A stretch of DNA of 64,000 nt from an uncultured Parasphingopyxis sp. (GCF_937129435.1 NZ_CAKZNF010000054.1:20783-84782), one strand, 5' to 3'; positions 26,844 to 36,306 are shown, counted from the stretch's first letter. Notes: generated from the letters alone by a model not told the origin. Numbers and translations: made by a program.

Positions 26844-28907
26844 ATGACCGGACCCGTCCACCACCGGCTCGATGTCTCGCGCCTTCTCGTGCCCGGGCGC
26901 GGCGTGGCGCGTATTCCGCATCTCGAGGCGTTCCTGCCCGAGATCGAGGAGGTACGCCGCGCGGCCGCCCCCGCGGATGACACCGACGCCATCGCCGGAT
27001 GGGGGTTCAAACCGACAGCGAAACGCGCGCGTGCAATGGCCGCCGAAAAGGACCTGCCCTATATCGCGCTGGAGGACGGTTTCCTCCGCTCGATCGGGCT
27101 CGGCGAAGCGGGAACGCCCAGCCTCTCGCTCGTCGCAGACGATCTCGGCATCTATTATGACGCACGCCAGCCGTCGCGGCTGGAAGCGCTGCTCGAACTG
27201 GGCGGCTGGCAAACGGACGAATTGCTGGCGCGCGCCAAGGCCGCGATGCAGCGGATCGCCGAGACGGGCCTCGGCAAGACCAATGCCTCCCCGCCCCTAC
27301 CGACCGATGCGCTACCGCCAAGCGACATGCGACGTATCCTGGTCGTCGATCAGACCGATGGCGATGCGTCGATCGTTGGCGGCCTTGCGGACGCCGACAG
27401 CTACCGCCGGATGATCGAAGCGGCGCGGCGCGACGAGCCCGATGCCGAAATTATTGTGCGTCGCCATCCCGTCGTCGCGGCAGGTATCAAGAAAGGCTGC
27501 ATCGCCGATGACGCGTTGGAGAGTTGCACATTGCTCGACATCGATGCTCGTGCCTCAGACATCATCGATCACGTCGACGCCGTCTATTGCGTGACGAGCC
27601 TGATGGGGTTCGAGGCGTTGATGGCGGGCAAACCCGTCCGCTGCTTCGGCATGCCCTTTTATGCCGGCTGGGGCGCGACGCATGACGAGATCAGGTGCGA
27701 GCGGCGCACCGCAAAACGCTCGGTCGGCGAGATTTTTGCCGCCGCCTATCTCCTCTACACGCGCTATATCGATCCGATCACAGGGCGGCCGAGCGATCTC
27801 GAATCGACGATCGAGCGGCTGCTGCACTGGCGCGAGATTGCGGACGCCAATGCCGGGCACAGCGCCGCCATCGGCTTTCGCCCCTGGAAGCGCGCCGCCG
27901 TCCGCAACGCGCTGTCGGGGCCGCGCAGTTCGATCCGCTTTCACGGCAGCGTCCACAGCGCGGCACGCGATGCCGAAGCAAAGAACGGCCGTGTCGTCAT
28001 CTGGGCGGGCAAGGAAACCGAGCAGGTGCGGCAGGATCTGGGGCGGTCGGGCACGCCGGTGTGGCGTATGGAGGACGGGTTCGTCCGCTCCCGCGGCCTC
28101 GGTTCGGATTTCCACCTGCCTGCTTCGATCGTTCTCGACAACGAAGGCATCTATTTCGACCGGCATCAGCCTTCGCGGCTCGAAACGATCCTCGAAACGC
28201 ACGATTTTACGACCGAAGAGCGCGAACGCGCCGCCGCGCTGCGCAAGGCGCTCGTCGCGGCAAAGGTCAGCAAATACAATGTCGGCCGCGACCCCGAGCT
28301 GCAAAAACCCGAAGGCAAGACGATGCTGCTCGTCGTCGGGCAGGTCGAGGACGACCGGTCGATCGAACGCGGCACGTCCGACATCGCGACGAACCGGGCG
28401 TTGCTGGAAGCCGCCCGCGCCGACAATCCCGACGCGCATATCGTGTACAAGCCGCATCCCGATGTCGAGAGCGGCAACCGGCGCGGGATCGTCGAGGCCG
28501 ATGTCATCGCGCGCCATGCCGATGCTGCCGCGCACCATGCCGATATCGCCGCCTGTCTGGACGCCGCCGATGAACTGGCGACGATGACGTCGCTCGCGGG
28601 GTTCGAGGCGCTGATGCGAGGCAAAGGGGTGCACGTCTATGGCGGCCCCTTCTATGCCGGATGGGGGCTGACCCAGGACCGGTTGCAGTTCGACCGCCGT
28701 ACACGGCGCCTGACGCTCGACGAACTCGTTGCCGGGACGCTGATCCACTATCCGCGCTATATCCACCCGCCGACGGGCCTGCCCTGCACGCCCGAAGAGG
28801 TCGTCGCCTGGCTGACCGGTGATGCGCCCGCTCCCGGCCATCGCCGCTGGCGCTGGGCCCGGGCGCTTTGGTCGAGCGTCAGTGGGGCGCGGCCGGCGCG
28901 ATACTAA
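26844..28907 (+). CDS. kpsC: Capsular polysaccharide beta-Kdo glycosyltransferase (KpsC-like)
   Basis: 687 residues made of two related halves, as in KpsC, which builds the poly-Kdo linker of group-2 capsules on phosphatidylglycerol. The repeats are visible: EDGFLRSIGLGEAG (about residue 79) with EDGFVRSRGLGSD (about 411), QPSRLEALLE with QPSRLETILE, and TSLMGFEALMAGKPVRCFG...PFYAGWG with TSLAGFEALMRGKGVHVYG...PFYAGWG. RRHPV and KPHPD are the matching substrate-site motifs. No kpsS, transporter or Kdo-synthesis gene is adjacent, so it is an orphan here. Confidence 0.9.
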   Translation: MTGPVHHRLDVSRLLVPGRGVARIPHLEAFLPEIEEVRRAAAPADDTDAIAGWGFKPTAKRARAMAAEKDLPYIALEDGFLRSIGLGEAGTPSLSLVADDLGIYYDARQPSRLEALLELGGWQTDELLARAKAAMQRIAETGLGKTNASPPLPTDALPPSDMRRILVVDQTDGDASIVGGLADADSYRRMIEAARRDEPDAEIIVRRHPVVAAGIKKGCIADDALESCTLLDIDARASDIIDHVDAVYCVTSLMGFEALMAGKPVRCFGMPFYAGWGATHDEIRCERRTAKRSVGEIFAAAYLLYTRYIDPITGRPSDLESTIERLLHWREIADANAGHSAAIGFRPWKRAAVRNALSGPRSSIRFHGSVHSAARDAEAKNGRVVIWAGKETEQVRQDLGRSGTPVWRMEDGFVRSRGLGSDFHLPASIVLDNEGIYFDRHQPSRLETILETHDFTTEERERAAALRKALVAAKVSKYNVGRDPELQKPEGKTMLLVVGQVEDDRSIERGTSDIATNRALLEAARADNPDAHIVYKPHPDVESGNRRGIVEADVIARHADAAAHHADIAACLDAADELATMTSLAGFEALMRGKGVHVYGGPFYAGWGLTQDRLQFDRRTRRLTLDELVAGTLIHYPRYIHPPTGLPCTPEEVVAWLTGDAPAPGHRRWRWARALWSSVSGARPARY

Positions 28908-29071
28908 GCCCCTCTCCCATCGGGAGAGGGTTGCGCAGACTTGGCAGCTTGCTGCCTGGTCGAAGCTGGGTGAGGGGATCGCACCTGTCGATAGCGCGTA
29001 GCCCCTCATCCAATTGCGCCTAGTTCGCAGCGCTCAAAGGCTTCATATCCTTCTCCCGATAGGAGAAGGCT
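28908..29071. repeat. Intergenic region with two dispersed-type palindromes
   Basis: Convergent gap between kpsC and queE. It holds CCCTCTCCC ATC GGGAGAGGG (about 28913-28930) with a downstream GGTGAGGGG tail, and CCTTCTCCC GAT AGGAGAAGG (about 29049-29070). Both look like dispersed intergenic repeat units; the second may also terminate transcription. Confidence 0.55.
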
Positions 29072-29701
29072 TCAGGGAATCCCCAGCAGCTTGTGCGTCT
29101 GCAGGCTGAGCCGCCATTGCGGATGCGCCTCGACATAGGCGATTGCGGCGGCGCGCGCCTTGTCGCCTTCGGCGCAATCCATCGGCTGGATCAGGAAATG
29201 ACTGAAATTCCAGCCCAGAAAGCCGGTCGGATCGATGCCGACCTGCGGCCAGACCAGTTTGAGCTCGTCGCCGGATCGCAGAACGACCTCGCTCCCTGCC
29301 TTCGGGCTGATGCAGAGCCAATCGATGCCTTTGGGCGCCTCGATCGTGCCGTTCGATTCCACCGCGATCTCGAACCCCTCGCCATGCAAGGCTTCGATCA
29401 GTGGCGCATCGAGCTGGAGCAGCGGTTCGCCGCCTGTGCAAACGACATAAGCGCGCTCGCGATCCTCGCCCCATAGAGCCGCCACCTTCGCGGCCAGCGC
29501 CCGAGCGTCGTAACGCCCGCCATTCTCGCCATCCATGCCGACGAAATCGGTATCGCAGAACCGGCAGACGGCCGTGGCCCGGTCCTCCTCGCGCCCCGTC
29601 CACAGATTGCACCCGGCAAAGCGCAGGAACACCGCGCGCCGCCCCGCCTGCATGCCTTCGCCCTGCAGGGTCGGGAAGATTTCCTTGACCGCGTAGCTCA
29701 T
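29072..29701 (-). CDS. queE: 7-carboxy-7-deazaguanine synthase
   Basis: Radical-SAM enzyme of the queuosine/preQ0 pathway; 209 residues from ATG 29701. The FeS-cluster cysteines are spaced C-x14-C-x2-C (CNLWTGREEDRATAVCRFCDTDF), the expanded form known from Burkholderia-type QueE. GGEPLLQ and SNGTIEAP are further signatures. Its ATG overlaps the stop of queC by 4 nt, so the two are translationally coupled. Confidence 0.95.
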   Translation of the reverse strand: MSYAVKEIFPTLQGEGMQAGRRAVFLRFAGCNLWTGREEDRATAVCRFCDTDFVGMDGENGGRYDARALAAKVAALWGEDRERAYVVCTGGEPLLQLDAPLIEALHGEGFEIAVESNGTIEAPKGIDWLCISPKAGSEVVLRSGDELKLVWPQVGIDPTGFLGWNFSHFLIQPMDCAEGDKARAAAIAYVEAHPQWRLSLQTHKLLGIP

Positions 29702-30393
29702 GGGCTTGCCGCGTAGTCGGTAGGATCGGCCAGCCCGGCCTCGGCGAACCCCTTGCACCGCAATCGACAGCTGTCGCACAGGCCGCAATGTTGCCCCGAC
29801 GGCGCGGGATCGTAGCAGGACCAGCTCATCCCCGCATCGAGACCGAGCCGATCGGCCTCGCGCGCGATATCGGCCTTCGTCATGTCGATCAGCGGCGTGT
29901 GCACGGTGAACCGGTCGCCCTCGACGCCCGCCTTGGTCGCGAGGTTCGCCATGTCCTCGAAGGCATAGATGAAATCCGGCCGGCAGTCGGGATAGCCCGA
30001 ATAGTCGAGCGCATTGACGCCGATGAACAGGTCGCGCGCGCCCACCGCTTCAGCCCAACCAAGGCACAGCGACAGAAAGATCGTGTTGCGCGCGGGGACA
30101 TAGGTGATCGGAATCGCGCCCTTTTCGACCCCATCCTTCGGCACATCGATATCGGCGGTCAGCGCCGAACCGCCGAATTGCGACAGGTCTAGCGGCAGGA
30201 CGACATGGCGCTCGGCCTCCAGCGCTTCGGCCACGCGCGCCGCCGCCTGCAGTTCGATCCTATGCCGCTGGTTGTAATCCACGGTCAGCGCGAAGAGCCG
30301 ATAGCCCGCCTCGCGCGCCAGCCCGCCGACGACCATCGAGTCGAGCCCGCCCGAAAGCAGCACCACCGCCATTTTATCGCCGTTCGTCGTCAT
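29698..30393 (-). CDS. queC: 7-cyano-7-deazaguanine (preQ0) synthase
   Basis: ATP-dependent ligase producing preQ0, the queuosine precursor; 231 residues from ATG 30393. The PP-loop is VLLSGGLDSMV (about residues 11-21), followed by VDYNQRH, VPARNTIFLSL, and a C-terminal zinc site CYDP...CGLCDSCRLRC. It precedes and overlaps queE. A strong terminator and a structured non-coding segment lie upstream at 30443-30545. Confidence 0.96.
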   Translation of the reverse strand: MTTNGDKMAVVLLSGGLDSMVVGGLAREAGYRLFALTVDYNQRHRIELQAAARVAEALEAERHVVLPLDLSQFGGSALTADIDVPKDGVEKGAIPITYVPARNTIFLSLCLGWAEAVGARDLFIGVNALDYSGYPDCRPDFIYAFEDMANLATKAGVEGDRFTVHTPLIDMTKADIAREADRLGLDAGMSWSCYDPAPSGQHCGLCDSCRLRCKGFAEAGLADPTDYAASP

Positions 30394-30442
30394 GCGCGCC
30401 GAGCTATGGCCGAACGGGCGGCCGCGCAAGGACGGCCCAAAC

Positions 30443-30467
30443 AAAAAGGCCGCTCCGAAGAGCGGCC
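30443..30467 (-). terminator. Strong Rho-independent terminator upstream of queC
   Basis: On the minus strand: GGCCGCTC, TTCG tetraloop, GAGCGGCC, then TTTTT. It ends transcription arriving from the candidate small RNA and the secreted-protein gene before queC. Confidence 0.9.
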
Positions 30468-30545
30468 CAGTAGAGGCCTTACGGCCTGCTAGGGAGGAAA
30501 GCGTGCCCAAGTCCGGCACGCACCCCTTCTAGCGATACCATGGTA
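30443..30545 (-). ncRNA. Candidate structured small RNA
   Basis: About 100 nt with three helices in series. P1 (30488-30533) closes with GCTAG/CTAGC and contains the inner hairpin GCGTGCC/GGCACGC. P2 (30474-30487) is AGGCC GTAA GGCCT with a GNRA loop. P3 is the terminator. On the minus strand, TTTCCTCCC (30492-30500) lies in the 3' side of P1 and could pair with Shine-Dalgarno sequences. A GGTTAACGCGATCTTTACC motif just upstream resembles a CtrA box (TTAA-N7-TTAA with one mismatch) or promoter. A 20-codon open frame (ATG 30541 to TAA 30479) also spans it, so a leader peptide is an alternative. Confidence 0.5.
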
Positions 30546-30573
30546 AAGATCGCGTTAACCGGTTTACGCTTTT

Positions 30574-30969
30574 TTAGCCGCAAGCGCCGGTCCGGCGCGC
30601 TTCGTAATAATTGTGGAACGGCGCGCCGCCGCTGATTCCCTGCGTATCGATGCGGGCGAGCCGCGGCGTTTCGACATTGAGTTGGGTCTGGCCCCAGACG
30701 CCCCCGCCGCATTCGTAGCGCACGGTCACGCTGTTGCTCGTGCTGCCGAGCGTACGGCGCTGGCAGTTTCGCGTCTGGTGCTGGATCTGGAGCAATTGCT
30801 CGGCCGTGCGGATACAGATGCTGCGGCCCGCGCCCGATCCGCCGGTCGAGCGCAGCTGCCACATGCCAAGCTGGAGCGACGACAGCGCGGACGGCGCCTG
30901 CGCAACGGCGGGAGCGGCCAGCGCCGCCGCGCCAATCGCGCTCCAGAGCATCTTTCGCACCAGGTTCAT
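30574..30969 (-). CDS. Secreted protein of unknown function (DUF3617-like)
   Basis: 131 residues from ATG 30969, chosen because GGGGAG lies 6 nt upstream; ATG 30972 is adjacent. It has a signal peptide (about residues 1-24, ending AVAQ). The mature part has LGMWQLRSTGG and paired cysteines (SICIRT, NCQRR, YECGGG, GACG), a pattern seen in DUF3617-type sphingomonad periplasmic proteins; that link is tentative. It is transcribed toward the candidate small RNA. Confidence 0.7.
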   Translation of the reverse strand: MNLVRKMLWSAIGAAALAAPAVAQAPSALSSLQLGMWQLRSTGGSGAGRSICIRTAEQLLQIQHQTRNCQRRTLGSTSNSVTVRYECGGGVWGQTQLNVETPRLARIDTQGISGGAPFHNYYEARRTGACG

Positions 30970-31051
30970 CATATTCTCCCCGGGACACAGCCCCCGCCAG
31001 TTCGTCCACATTTGTAGCCGAAACAAGGTGAACCGGTGGTGAAAGGGCCGA

Positions 31052-31954
31052 TCAGGCTTCGATTTCAGACAGTTCGATAGGGAAGGCTTTCGAGCAGAAT
31101 TCGCAACTCACGCGAATCACCCCGTCATCATCGGCCATTTCGGCGCGTTCCTCGGCACCGAATTTGCCGATCACGTCGCGAATATGCGCGTCGTCGCACC
31201 GGCACCCCTTGGAAAAGGCGATCCGCGGCAGGACGCGCACCTCTTCCTCGTCATGATAGAGGCGCCAGACCAGTGCCTCCAGTTCGATTGCCGGATCGAT
31301 AAGCTCCTGCCCGGTCACGGTCTCGGCCAATGTGCGGACATGGCCCCATTCGGGGTGATCGAGGCGCACGTGCAGCCGCTCGCGTCCCTCCTCGCCATCG
31401 GGCAAGTGCTGGAGCAGCAGCCCGCCGGCCAGATAGCGCCCATCGGCTTCGGCCACCTCGACGCGAACGAGGCTCGGAATCTGCTCCGACTGGACGAAAT
31501 AATGTTCGAGCGCATCGGCCAGCGAATCGCCTTCGAGCGGCACGATGCCCTGATAGCGCTCGCCGGTTGCCGCCTGGTCGAAGGTGATGGCGAGATAGCC
31601 CTTGCCGAACAATGCGAAGAGCGATGGGTCCGCTGGCGCTTCGGCCAGCTTGTCCGGATCATGGCGGACATAGCCGCGCATCTCGCCGCCATGATAATCG
31701 GCGACGAGCAGGTCGACGAGGCCGTTCTCGGTCTGCGCCTGCATCGTCAGCTGCCCGCCCGCTTCCTTCAACGTCGTGCCGAGCAATGCGGCCGTCACCA
31801 GCGCTTCGGCGAGCAATTTCGCGATGGCGGGCGGATAGGCGTGGCTGGACAGGATTTCGTCGAGCGCCGGGCCGAGCCGGACGACGCGCCCGCGCGCGTT
31901 GAGCGACGGTATGGTGAATACCAGCGCGCTATCGAGTTGGTCGGCTTCGCTCAT
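31052..31954 (-). CDS. hslO: Redox-activated chaperone Hsp33
   Basis: Holdase chaperone switched on by oxidative unfolding; 300 residues from ATG 31954. The C-terminal zinc/redox switch holds the four cysteines as GCRCDD and CEFC, matching the C-x-C...C-x2-C pattern. LFGKGYLAITFDQA and the YHGGEMRGYVRH region belong to the N-terminal domain. It follows argF by 10 bp, last gene of argD-argF-hslO. Confidence 0.95.
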   Translation of the reverse strand: MSEADQLDSALVFTIPSLNARGRVVRLGPALDEILSSHAYPPAIAKLLAEALVTAALLGTTLKEAGGQLTMQAQTENGLVDLLVADYHGGEMRGYVRHDPDKLAEAPADPSLFALFGKGYLAITFDQAATGERYQGIVPLEGDSLADALEHYFVQSEQIPSLVRVEVAEADGRYLAGGLLLQHLPDGEEGRERLHVRLDHPEWGHVRTLAETVTGQELIDPAIELEALVWRLYHDEEEVRVLPRIAFSKGCRCDDAHIRDVIGKFGAEERAEMADDDGVIRVSCEFCSKAFPIELSEIEA

Positions 31955-31964
31955 GGTCGCTCGC

Positions 31965-32894
31965 TCAGCCGATCTGCCCAAAGCACCAGCGCAGGATCGC
32001 CTTTTGCGCGTGGAGCCGGTTTTCGGCTTCATCCCAGATCACCGATTGCGGGCCGTCGATGACTTCGGCGGACACTTCCTCGCCGCGATGCGCTGGCAGG
32101 CAATGGAGGAACAGCGCATCGGGCTTGGCACGGCCCATCAGATCGGGCGTCACGCGATAGGGCTCGAGCGCCGCAAGCTTCGCCTCGCCGCCCTCCTGGC
32201 CCATCGAGATCCAGGTATCGGTCACGACAACATCGGCATCCGCCACCGCCTCTTCGGCGCTGCGATGGATCGACACCTCGCCACCGCGATCCCGGGCCGC
32301 ATCGACAATATCGGCAGGCGGTTCAAGCGCTTCGGGACAGCCCACGGCAACCGAAAATTTCAGCAGACTTCCCGCCTCGATGATCGAGGTCAGAACATTG
32401 TTTCCGTCGCCGAGCCAGGCCCATTTTGTGCCCGCCAGCCGGCTGCGATGTTCAAGCACGGTCAGCATATCCGCCATGATCTGGCAGGGATGCGACCGGT
32501 CGGTCAGCCCGTTGACCACCGGGACATCGGCATATTCCGCGAGCTCGACGATCTTCGCATGATCGTCGGTCCGCAGCATGATCGCATCGACATAGCGCGA
32601 AAGGACGCGCGCCGTATCGGCCACCGTCTCGCCGCGGCCGAGCTGCATCGAACCGGAATCCATCACCATGGATGTGCCGCCAAGCTGGCGGATCGCCATG
32701 TCGAAGCTGGTGCGCGTACGCGTCGAATTCTTCTCGAACACCATCGCCAGCACATGATCGGCCAGCGGCGCGCCTTCGTCGACCGCACCCCGGGGCTGGC
32801 CCGCACGCGCCTGCTTCGCGACCAGCGCATCGTCGAGGATCGCGGCGAGCGTATTGCCGTCGAGATCGGCAAGATCGAGGAAATGCCGGGTCAT
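31965..32894 (-). CDS. argF: Ornithine carbamoyltransferase
   Basis: Forms citrulline from ornithine and carbamoyl phosphate in arginine synthesis; 309 residues. Signatures are [12 protein letters not shown] (carbamoyl-phosphate loop), [21 protein letters not shown] and [12 protein letters not shown]. Its ATG overlaps the argD stop by 4 nt, giving a coupled argD-argF pair. Confidence 0.97.
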   Translation of the reverse strand: MTRHFLDLADLDGNTLAAILDDALVAKQARAGQPRGAVDEGAPLADHVLAMVFEKNSTRTRTSFDMAIRQLGGTSMVMDSGSMQLGRGETVADTARVLSRYVDAIMLRTDDHAKIVELAEYADVPVVNGLTDRSHPCQIMADMLTVLEHRSRLAGTKWAWLGDGNNVLTSIIEAGSLLKFSVAVGCPEALEPPADIVDAARDRGGEVSIHRSAEEAVADADVVVTDTWISMGQEGGEAKLAALEPYRVTPDLMGRAKPDALFLHCLPAHRGEEVSAEVIDGPQSVIWDEAENRLHAQKAILRWCFGQIG

Positions 32895-34075
32895 GACTCG
32901 GGCACCTCATATTCGTCCGCCGCCGCCGACAGCCGCTGGATGAATTCGGAGACATGCTCCTCGGTAATGTTGAGCGGCGGCAGCACGCGGAAGACATTGT
33001 CGGCCGCAGCCACGGTCAGCAGCCCCTTGGTGCGCAGATAGGTCACGAAGGGACGGCTATCGACCTTCATCTTGACGCCGAGCATCAGCCCCATGCCGCG
33101 CACGCTCTCGAAAAGCTCGTCGTGATTGGGGATCATCTGTTCGAGACCCTGCCGCAGCCGGTCGCCCATCGCCTTGACGTTGTCGAGGAACCCAGCCTCG
33201 AGAATGACGTCGAGCACGGCCTCGCCCGCCGCCATCGCCAGCGGCCCGCCGCCATAGGTCGATCCGTGCGTGCCGATGACCATGCCGGCCGCCGCTTCCT
33301 CGGTCGCGAGGCACGCGCCGAGCGGGAAGCCGCCGCCGATGCCCTTGGCCGAAGCCAGGATATCCGGCTCGATGCCATATTGCTCATAGGCGAAATAGGT
33401 GCCGGTCCGGCCATAGCCGCACTGGACCTCGTCGAGCACCAGCAGCATGCCGTTGGCATCGGCGAGTTCGCGCAGGCCGCGCAGGAATTCGAGGCTCGCC
33501 GGGCGGATGCCGCCCTCGCCCTGAATCGGCTCGACGAGGAAGCCGGCCGTAGCGTCGTCAATCGCCGCCTCGGCGGCCTCCAGATTGTCGAACTCGACCG
33601 TCTGAAAGCCCGGTAGCACCGGCTCGAACCCGTCGATCATCTTTTCCGACCCGGCAGCGCTGATCGTCGCCATGGTGCGGCCGTGAAAGGACGCCGAAAA
33701 GGTGATGAGCTTCTTGCGCTTCGGATTGCCCTTGGCGACATGGTAGCGGCGCGCCGTCTTGATCGCGCATTCGACAGCCTCGGCGCCCGAATTGGTGAAG
33801 AATACGGTATCGGCAAAGCTGTTGTCGACGATCCGTTGAGCAAGATGCTCGCCCTGCGGCGAACCGTACATGTTCGACACATGCATCAGCGTCGCCGCCT
33901 GGTCCTGGATCGCCTTGGTCAGGTGCGGATGGTTGTGGCCCAGAATGTTGACCGCGATGCCGCTCGCGAAATCGAGATACTTCTCGCCCTCCTCGCCATA
34001 GAGATAGACGCCCTCGCCTCGCACCGGCCGCACCGGACCTCTGGGATAGACGGGCATGAGCGGCGTGATCGACAT
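32891..34075 (-). CDS. argD: Acetylornithine aminotransferase
   Basis: PLP-dependent class III aminotransferase of arginine (and possibly lysine) synthesis; 394 residues from ATG 34075. The N-terminus [17 protein letters not shown] is typical. [16 protein letters not shown] binds the cofactor phosphate, [12 protein letters not shown] contains the PLP-contacting Asp, and the Schiff-base lysine lies in [14 protein letters not shown]. First gene of argD-argF-hslO; a terminator for the preceding gene lies about 40 bp upstream. Confidence 0.96.
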   Translation of the reverse strand: MSITPLMPVYPRGPVRPVRGEGVYLYGEEGEKYLDFASGIAVNILGHNHPHLTKAIQDQAATLMHVSNMYGSPQGEHLAQRIVDNSFADTVFFTNSGAEAVECAIKTARRYHVAKGNPKRKKLITFSASFHGRTMATISAAGSEKMIDGFEPVLPGFQTVEFDNLEAAEAAIDDATAGFLVEPIQGEGGIRPASLEFLRGLRELADANGMLLVLDEVQCGYGRTGTYFAYEQYGIEPDILASAKGIGGGFPLGACLATEEAAAGMVIGTHGSTYGGGPLAMAAGEAVLDVILEAGFLDNVKAMGDRLRQGLEQMIPNHDELFESVRGMGLMLGVKMKVDSRPFVTYLRTKGLLTVAAADNVFRVLPPLNITEEHVSEFIQRLSAAADEYEVPES

Positions 34076-34111
34076 CGAACGGATCCTTCTTTTCGCAATC
34101 GGCAGAAACGC

Positions 34112-34138
34112 AAAAAGGCGGCCCGATTGGCCGCCCTC
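34112..34138 (-). terminator. Rho-independent terminator of the MFS transporter gene
   Basis: On the minus strand: GGGCGGCC, AATC loop, GGGCCGCC, then TTTTT, between the MFS gene stop (34177) and argD. Confidence 0.85.
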
Positions 34139-34176
34139 AGCTAAAAACCGGTTATACCGGCGTGCCCGGTGCCGCG

Positions 34177-35406
34177 TCAATCCGCGGCCGGGGCGATGTC
34201 GGGCTCTTCCGGCACCTGTCGCAGCACAACGAACCAGACGATCGCCAGCGCGGCGAAGGCCAGTACCGCAGCCAGCGCCCAGGACGCGCCGGGAAAGCCT
34301 GCCTCGGCACCGCTCGCCAGCGTCTGCGTCAGGATCAGCGGGCCGAGGATCGCCGCAAGGCTTCCCATCGCCGCGACGCCCCCTTGTAGCGCACCCTGTT
34401 CGGACGGGCCGACAAGCTGCGTAAGCACGGCGTTCATCGACGGAAAGACGAGACCCTGCAGCGCCACCGCGACGATGATCGCAAACACCATCCATCCCGG
34501 CGGGCCGAAGGCATAGGCGGCAAAGCCGATCGCGCCCGATGCGAGACCCCAGACGATCGTCCGTTGCTCGCCTATCCTTCTGATGAAGCGGCCCGTGAGG
34601 AAGACCTGTACGAATGCCATGCTGAGTCCCGACACCGCCAGCGTCGCGCCGATGATCCCCTCGGTCCAGCCATATTGCAGCTTCGCCCAGAAGGCCCAGC
34701 TCGCCGGATAGATCTGGTGCGCGAACTGCCAGAGGAACCAGGCGGCGAGCAGCGGAAAGGCGATCCTGTGCGCGGCGAGCGGCTTGAACGAGCCGAGGAC
34801 ATTGGCCTCGCGCCATTTGAACGGCCGGCGATTTTCGGGTGCCAGCGATTCGGGCAGCAGGAAGGCGATCGCCAGCACGTTGAGCATTCCGAGCACGACC
34901 ACGGCGTAAAAGGGCACGCGCGGCCCGAACTCGCCGAGCAACCCGCCGAGCGCCGGGCCGATGATGAAGCCGAGCCCGAAGGCGGCCCCCATATAGCCGA
35001 AGGTCTCGCCGCGCTTCTCAGGCGGCGTCAGATCGGCGATCAGCGATCCGACCGGACCGTAGGTCGCGCCCGCGATCCCGGCGATGGCGCGGCCGAGGAA
35101 CAACCATGCGATCGTCGGCGCCGCGGCCATCAGCGCATAGTCTATGGTGAAGGCCGTCAGCGAGGCGAGCAGCACCGGCCGCCGCCCGAACCGGTCCCCC
35201 AGCCGCCCCATCACGGGCGCCGCGAAGAACTGCGTCAGCGCAAAGACGACCAGCATATAGCCCGCGATCCGCGTCGCCTCCGCAAAGGTCACATCGCCAA
35301 GCTCGACGATCAGCTGCGGCAGCACCGGGATGACGATCCCGAAGCCGATGGTATCAAGTAACAGGGCGCACAAGGCGATCGGAATGGCGCGGTGGGAAAA
35401 ATGCAT
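34177..35406 (-). CDS. MFS efflux transporter of the TetA/TCR type
   Basis: 409 residues with twelve predicted membrane helices, from ATG 35406 (GGGGA upstream). Motif A, after helix 2, is GRLGDRFGRRPVLL. The start LDTIGFGIVIPVLPQLI and the LGFIIGPALGGLL motif C identify the drug:H+ antiporter TCR/Tet family. Sphingomonads carry chromosomal relatives of TetA, so homology alone does not imply tetracycline resistance. No TetR-type regulator is adjacent. Single-gene transcript ending at the terminator near 34125. Confidence 0.88.
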   Translation of the reverse strand: MHFSHRAIPIALCALLLDTIGFGIVIPVLPQLIVELGDVTFAEATRIAGYMLVVFALTQFFAAPVMGRLGDRFGRRPVLLASLTAFTIDYALMAAAPTIAWLFLGRAIAGIAGATYGPVGSLIADLTPPEKRGETFGYMGAAFGLGFIIGPALGGLLGEFGPRVPFYAVVVLGMLNVLAIAFLLPESLAPENRRPFKWREANVLGSFKPLAAHRIAFPLLAAWFLWQFAHQIYPASWAFWAKLQYGWTEGIIGATLAVSGLSMAFVQVFLTGRFIRRIGEQRTIVWGLASGAIGFAAYAFGPPGWMVFAIIVAVALQGLVFPSMNAVLTQLVGPSEQGALQGGVAAMGSLAAILGPLILTQTLASGAEAGFPGASWALAAVLAFAALAIVWFVVLRQVPEEPDIAPAAD

Positions 35407-35481
35407 GCCAGTCCCCTTTCGTGCCGCCGCAATGCACACGGCAACCCGCAAGGGTCTTGTACGGACGTTACCTCGGCGCCG

Positions 35482-36306
35482 CTAGTTCTTGATCTTCCAC
35501 CCGCGGCTGAGCAGCCCGTAGCACAGGGCACAAAGCGCCACATTGACGCCCAGCATCACGAAAATGCCCGTGGTCACATGCGAATCCGCGACGCCGATAA
35601 AGCCGTAGCGGAAGCCGGAAATAACGTAGAAGAACGGGTTGAACTCGCTCACCGTCTGGAACATCGGATCGAGCCGTTCGATCGTGTAGAAGGTGCCCGA
35701 AAGCAGCGCGAGCGGCTGGACGACGAAATTGGTGACGGCGGCGGCGTGATCGAACTTTTCCGCCCAGATCGACGTCAGCACGCCGAAAAAGGCGAGCATC
35801 GCCGACCCCATGAGCCCGAAATAGAGCACCGCCCAGGCGTGGTGGATCGAAACGTCGATCCCCCAGAGCCACATCGCCACCCAGACGGTGACCCCGACGC
35901 ATATCGCGCGGGTAATCGCCCCGCCGACGATCGCGATCAGCATTTCCAGCGTCGAGAGCGGCGGCATCAAATAATCGACGATCGTTCCCTGGATCTTGCC
36001 GACGAGCAGCGAGAAGCTGGAATTGGCGAAGGCGTTCTGGATCATCCCCATGACGATCAACCCCGGCGCAAGGAACGTATTGAAAGGCACGCCGAGGATT
36101 TCGCGGTCGCCCCGGCCCAGCGCGACGGTGAAGATCACGAGAAACAGCAATGTCGTGATCGCCGGTGCCCAGATCGTCTGCAGCTGCACCTTGAAGAAAC
36201 GCCGAACCTCCTTAATGTAAAGGGTGCGAAAGCCTCCCCAATTGACGAATGGGATTACCGGTTCGCCCGGCCGGGGCAGCGCACGAGATTTTGGTTGTTC
36301 GGACAT
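35482..36306 (-). CDS. ABC-2 type transporter permease, without adjacent ATPase
   Basis: 274 residues from ATG 36306 with six predicted membrane helices. It matches the ABC-2 permease layout (LNQIW-like QTIWAPAITTLLFLVIF helix, LVGKIQGTIVDYLMPPLS, FYTIERLDP, and the NPFFYVISGFRYGF signature of the YadH/DrrB-type subunits). The partner ATP-binding subunit is not in this window near the gene, so it must be encoded elsewhere. Divergent from gcrA (67 bp). Confidence 0.88.
   Translation of the reverse strand: MSEQPKSRALPRPGEPVIPFVNWGGFRTLYIKEVRRFFKVQLQTIWAPAITTLLFLVIFTVALGRGDREILGVPFNTFLAPGLIVMGMIQNAFANSSFSLLVGKIQGTIVDYLMPPLSTLEMLIAIVGGAITRAICVGVTVWVAMWLWGIDVSIHHAWAVLYFGLMGSAMLAFFGVLTSIWAEKFDHAAAVTNFVVQPLALLSGTFYTIERLDPMFQTVSEFNPFFYVISGFRYGFIGVADSHVTTGIFVMLGVNVALCALCYGLLSRGWKIKN

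Noticed and set aside
30394..30545. PreQ1 riboswitch upstream of queC
   Set aside because: The segment does not show the short preQ1-I or -II core by eye; it has its own terminator before queC, and the helices fit an independent small RNA better.
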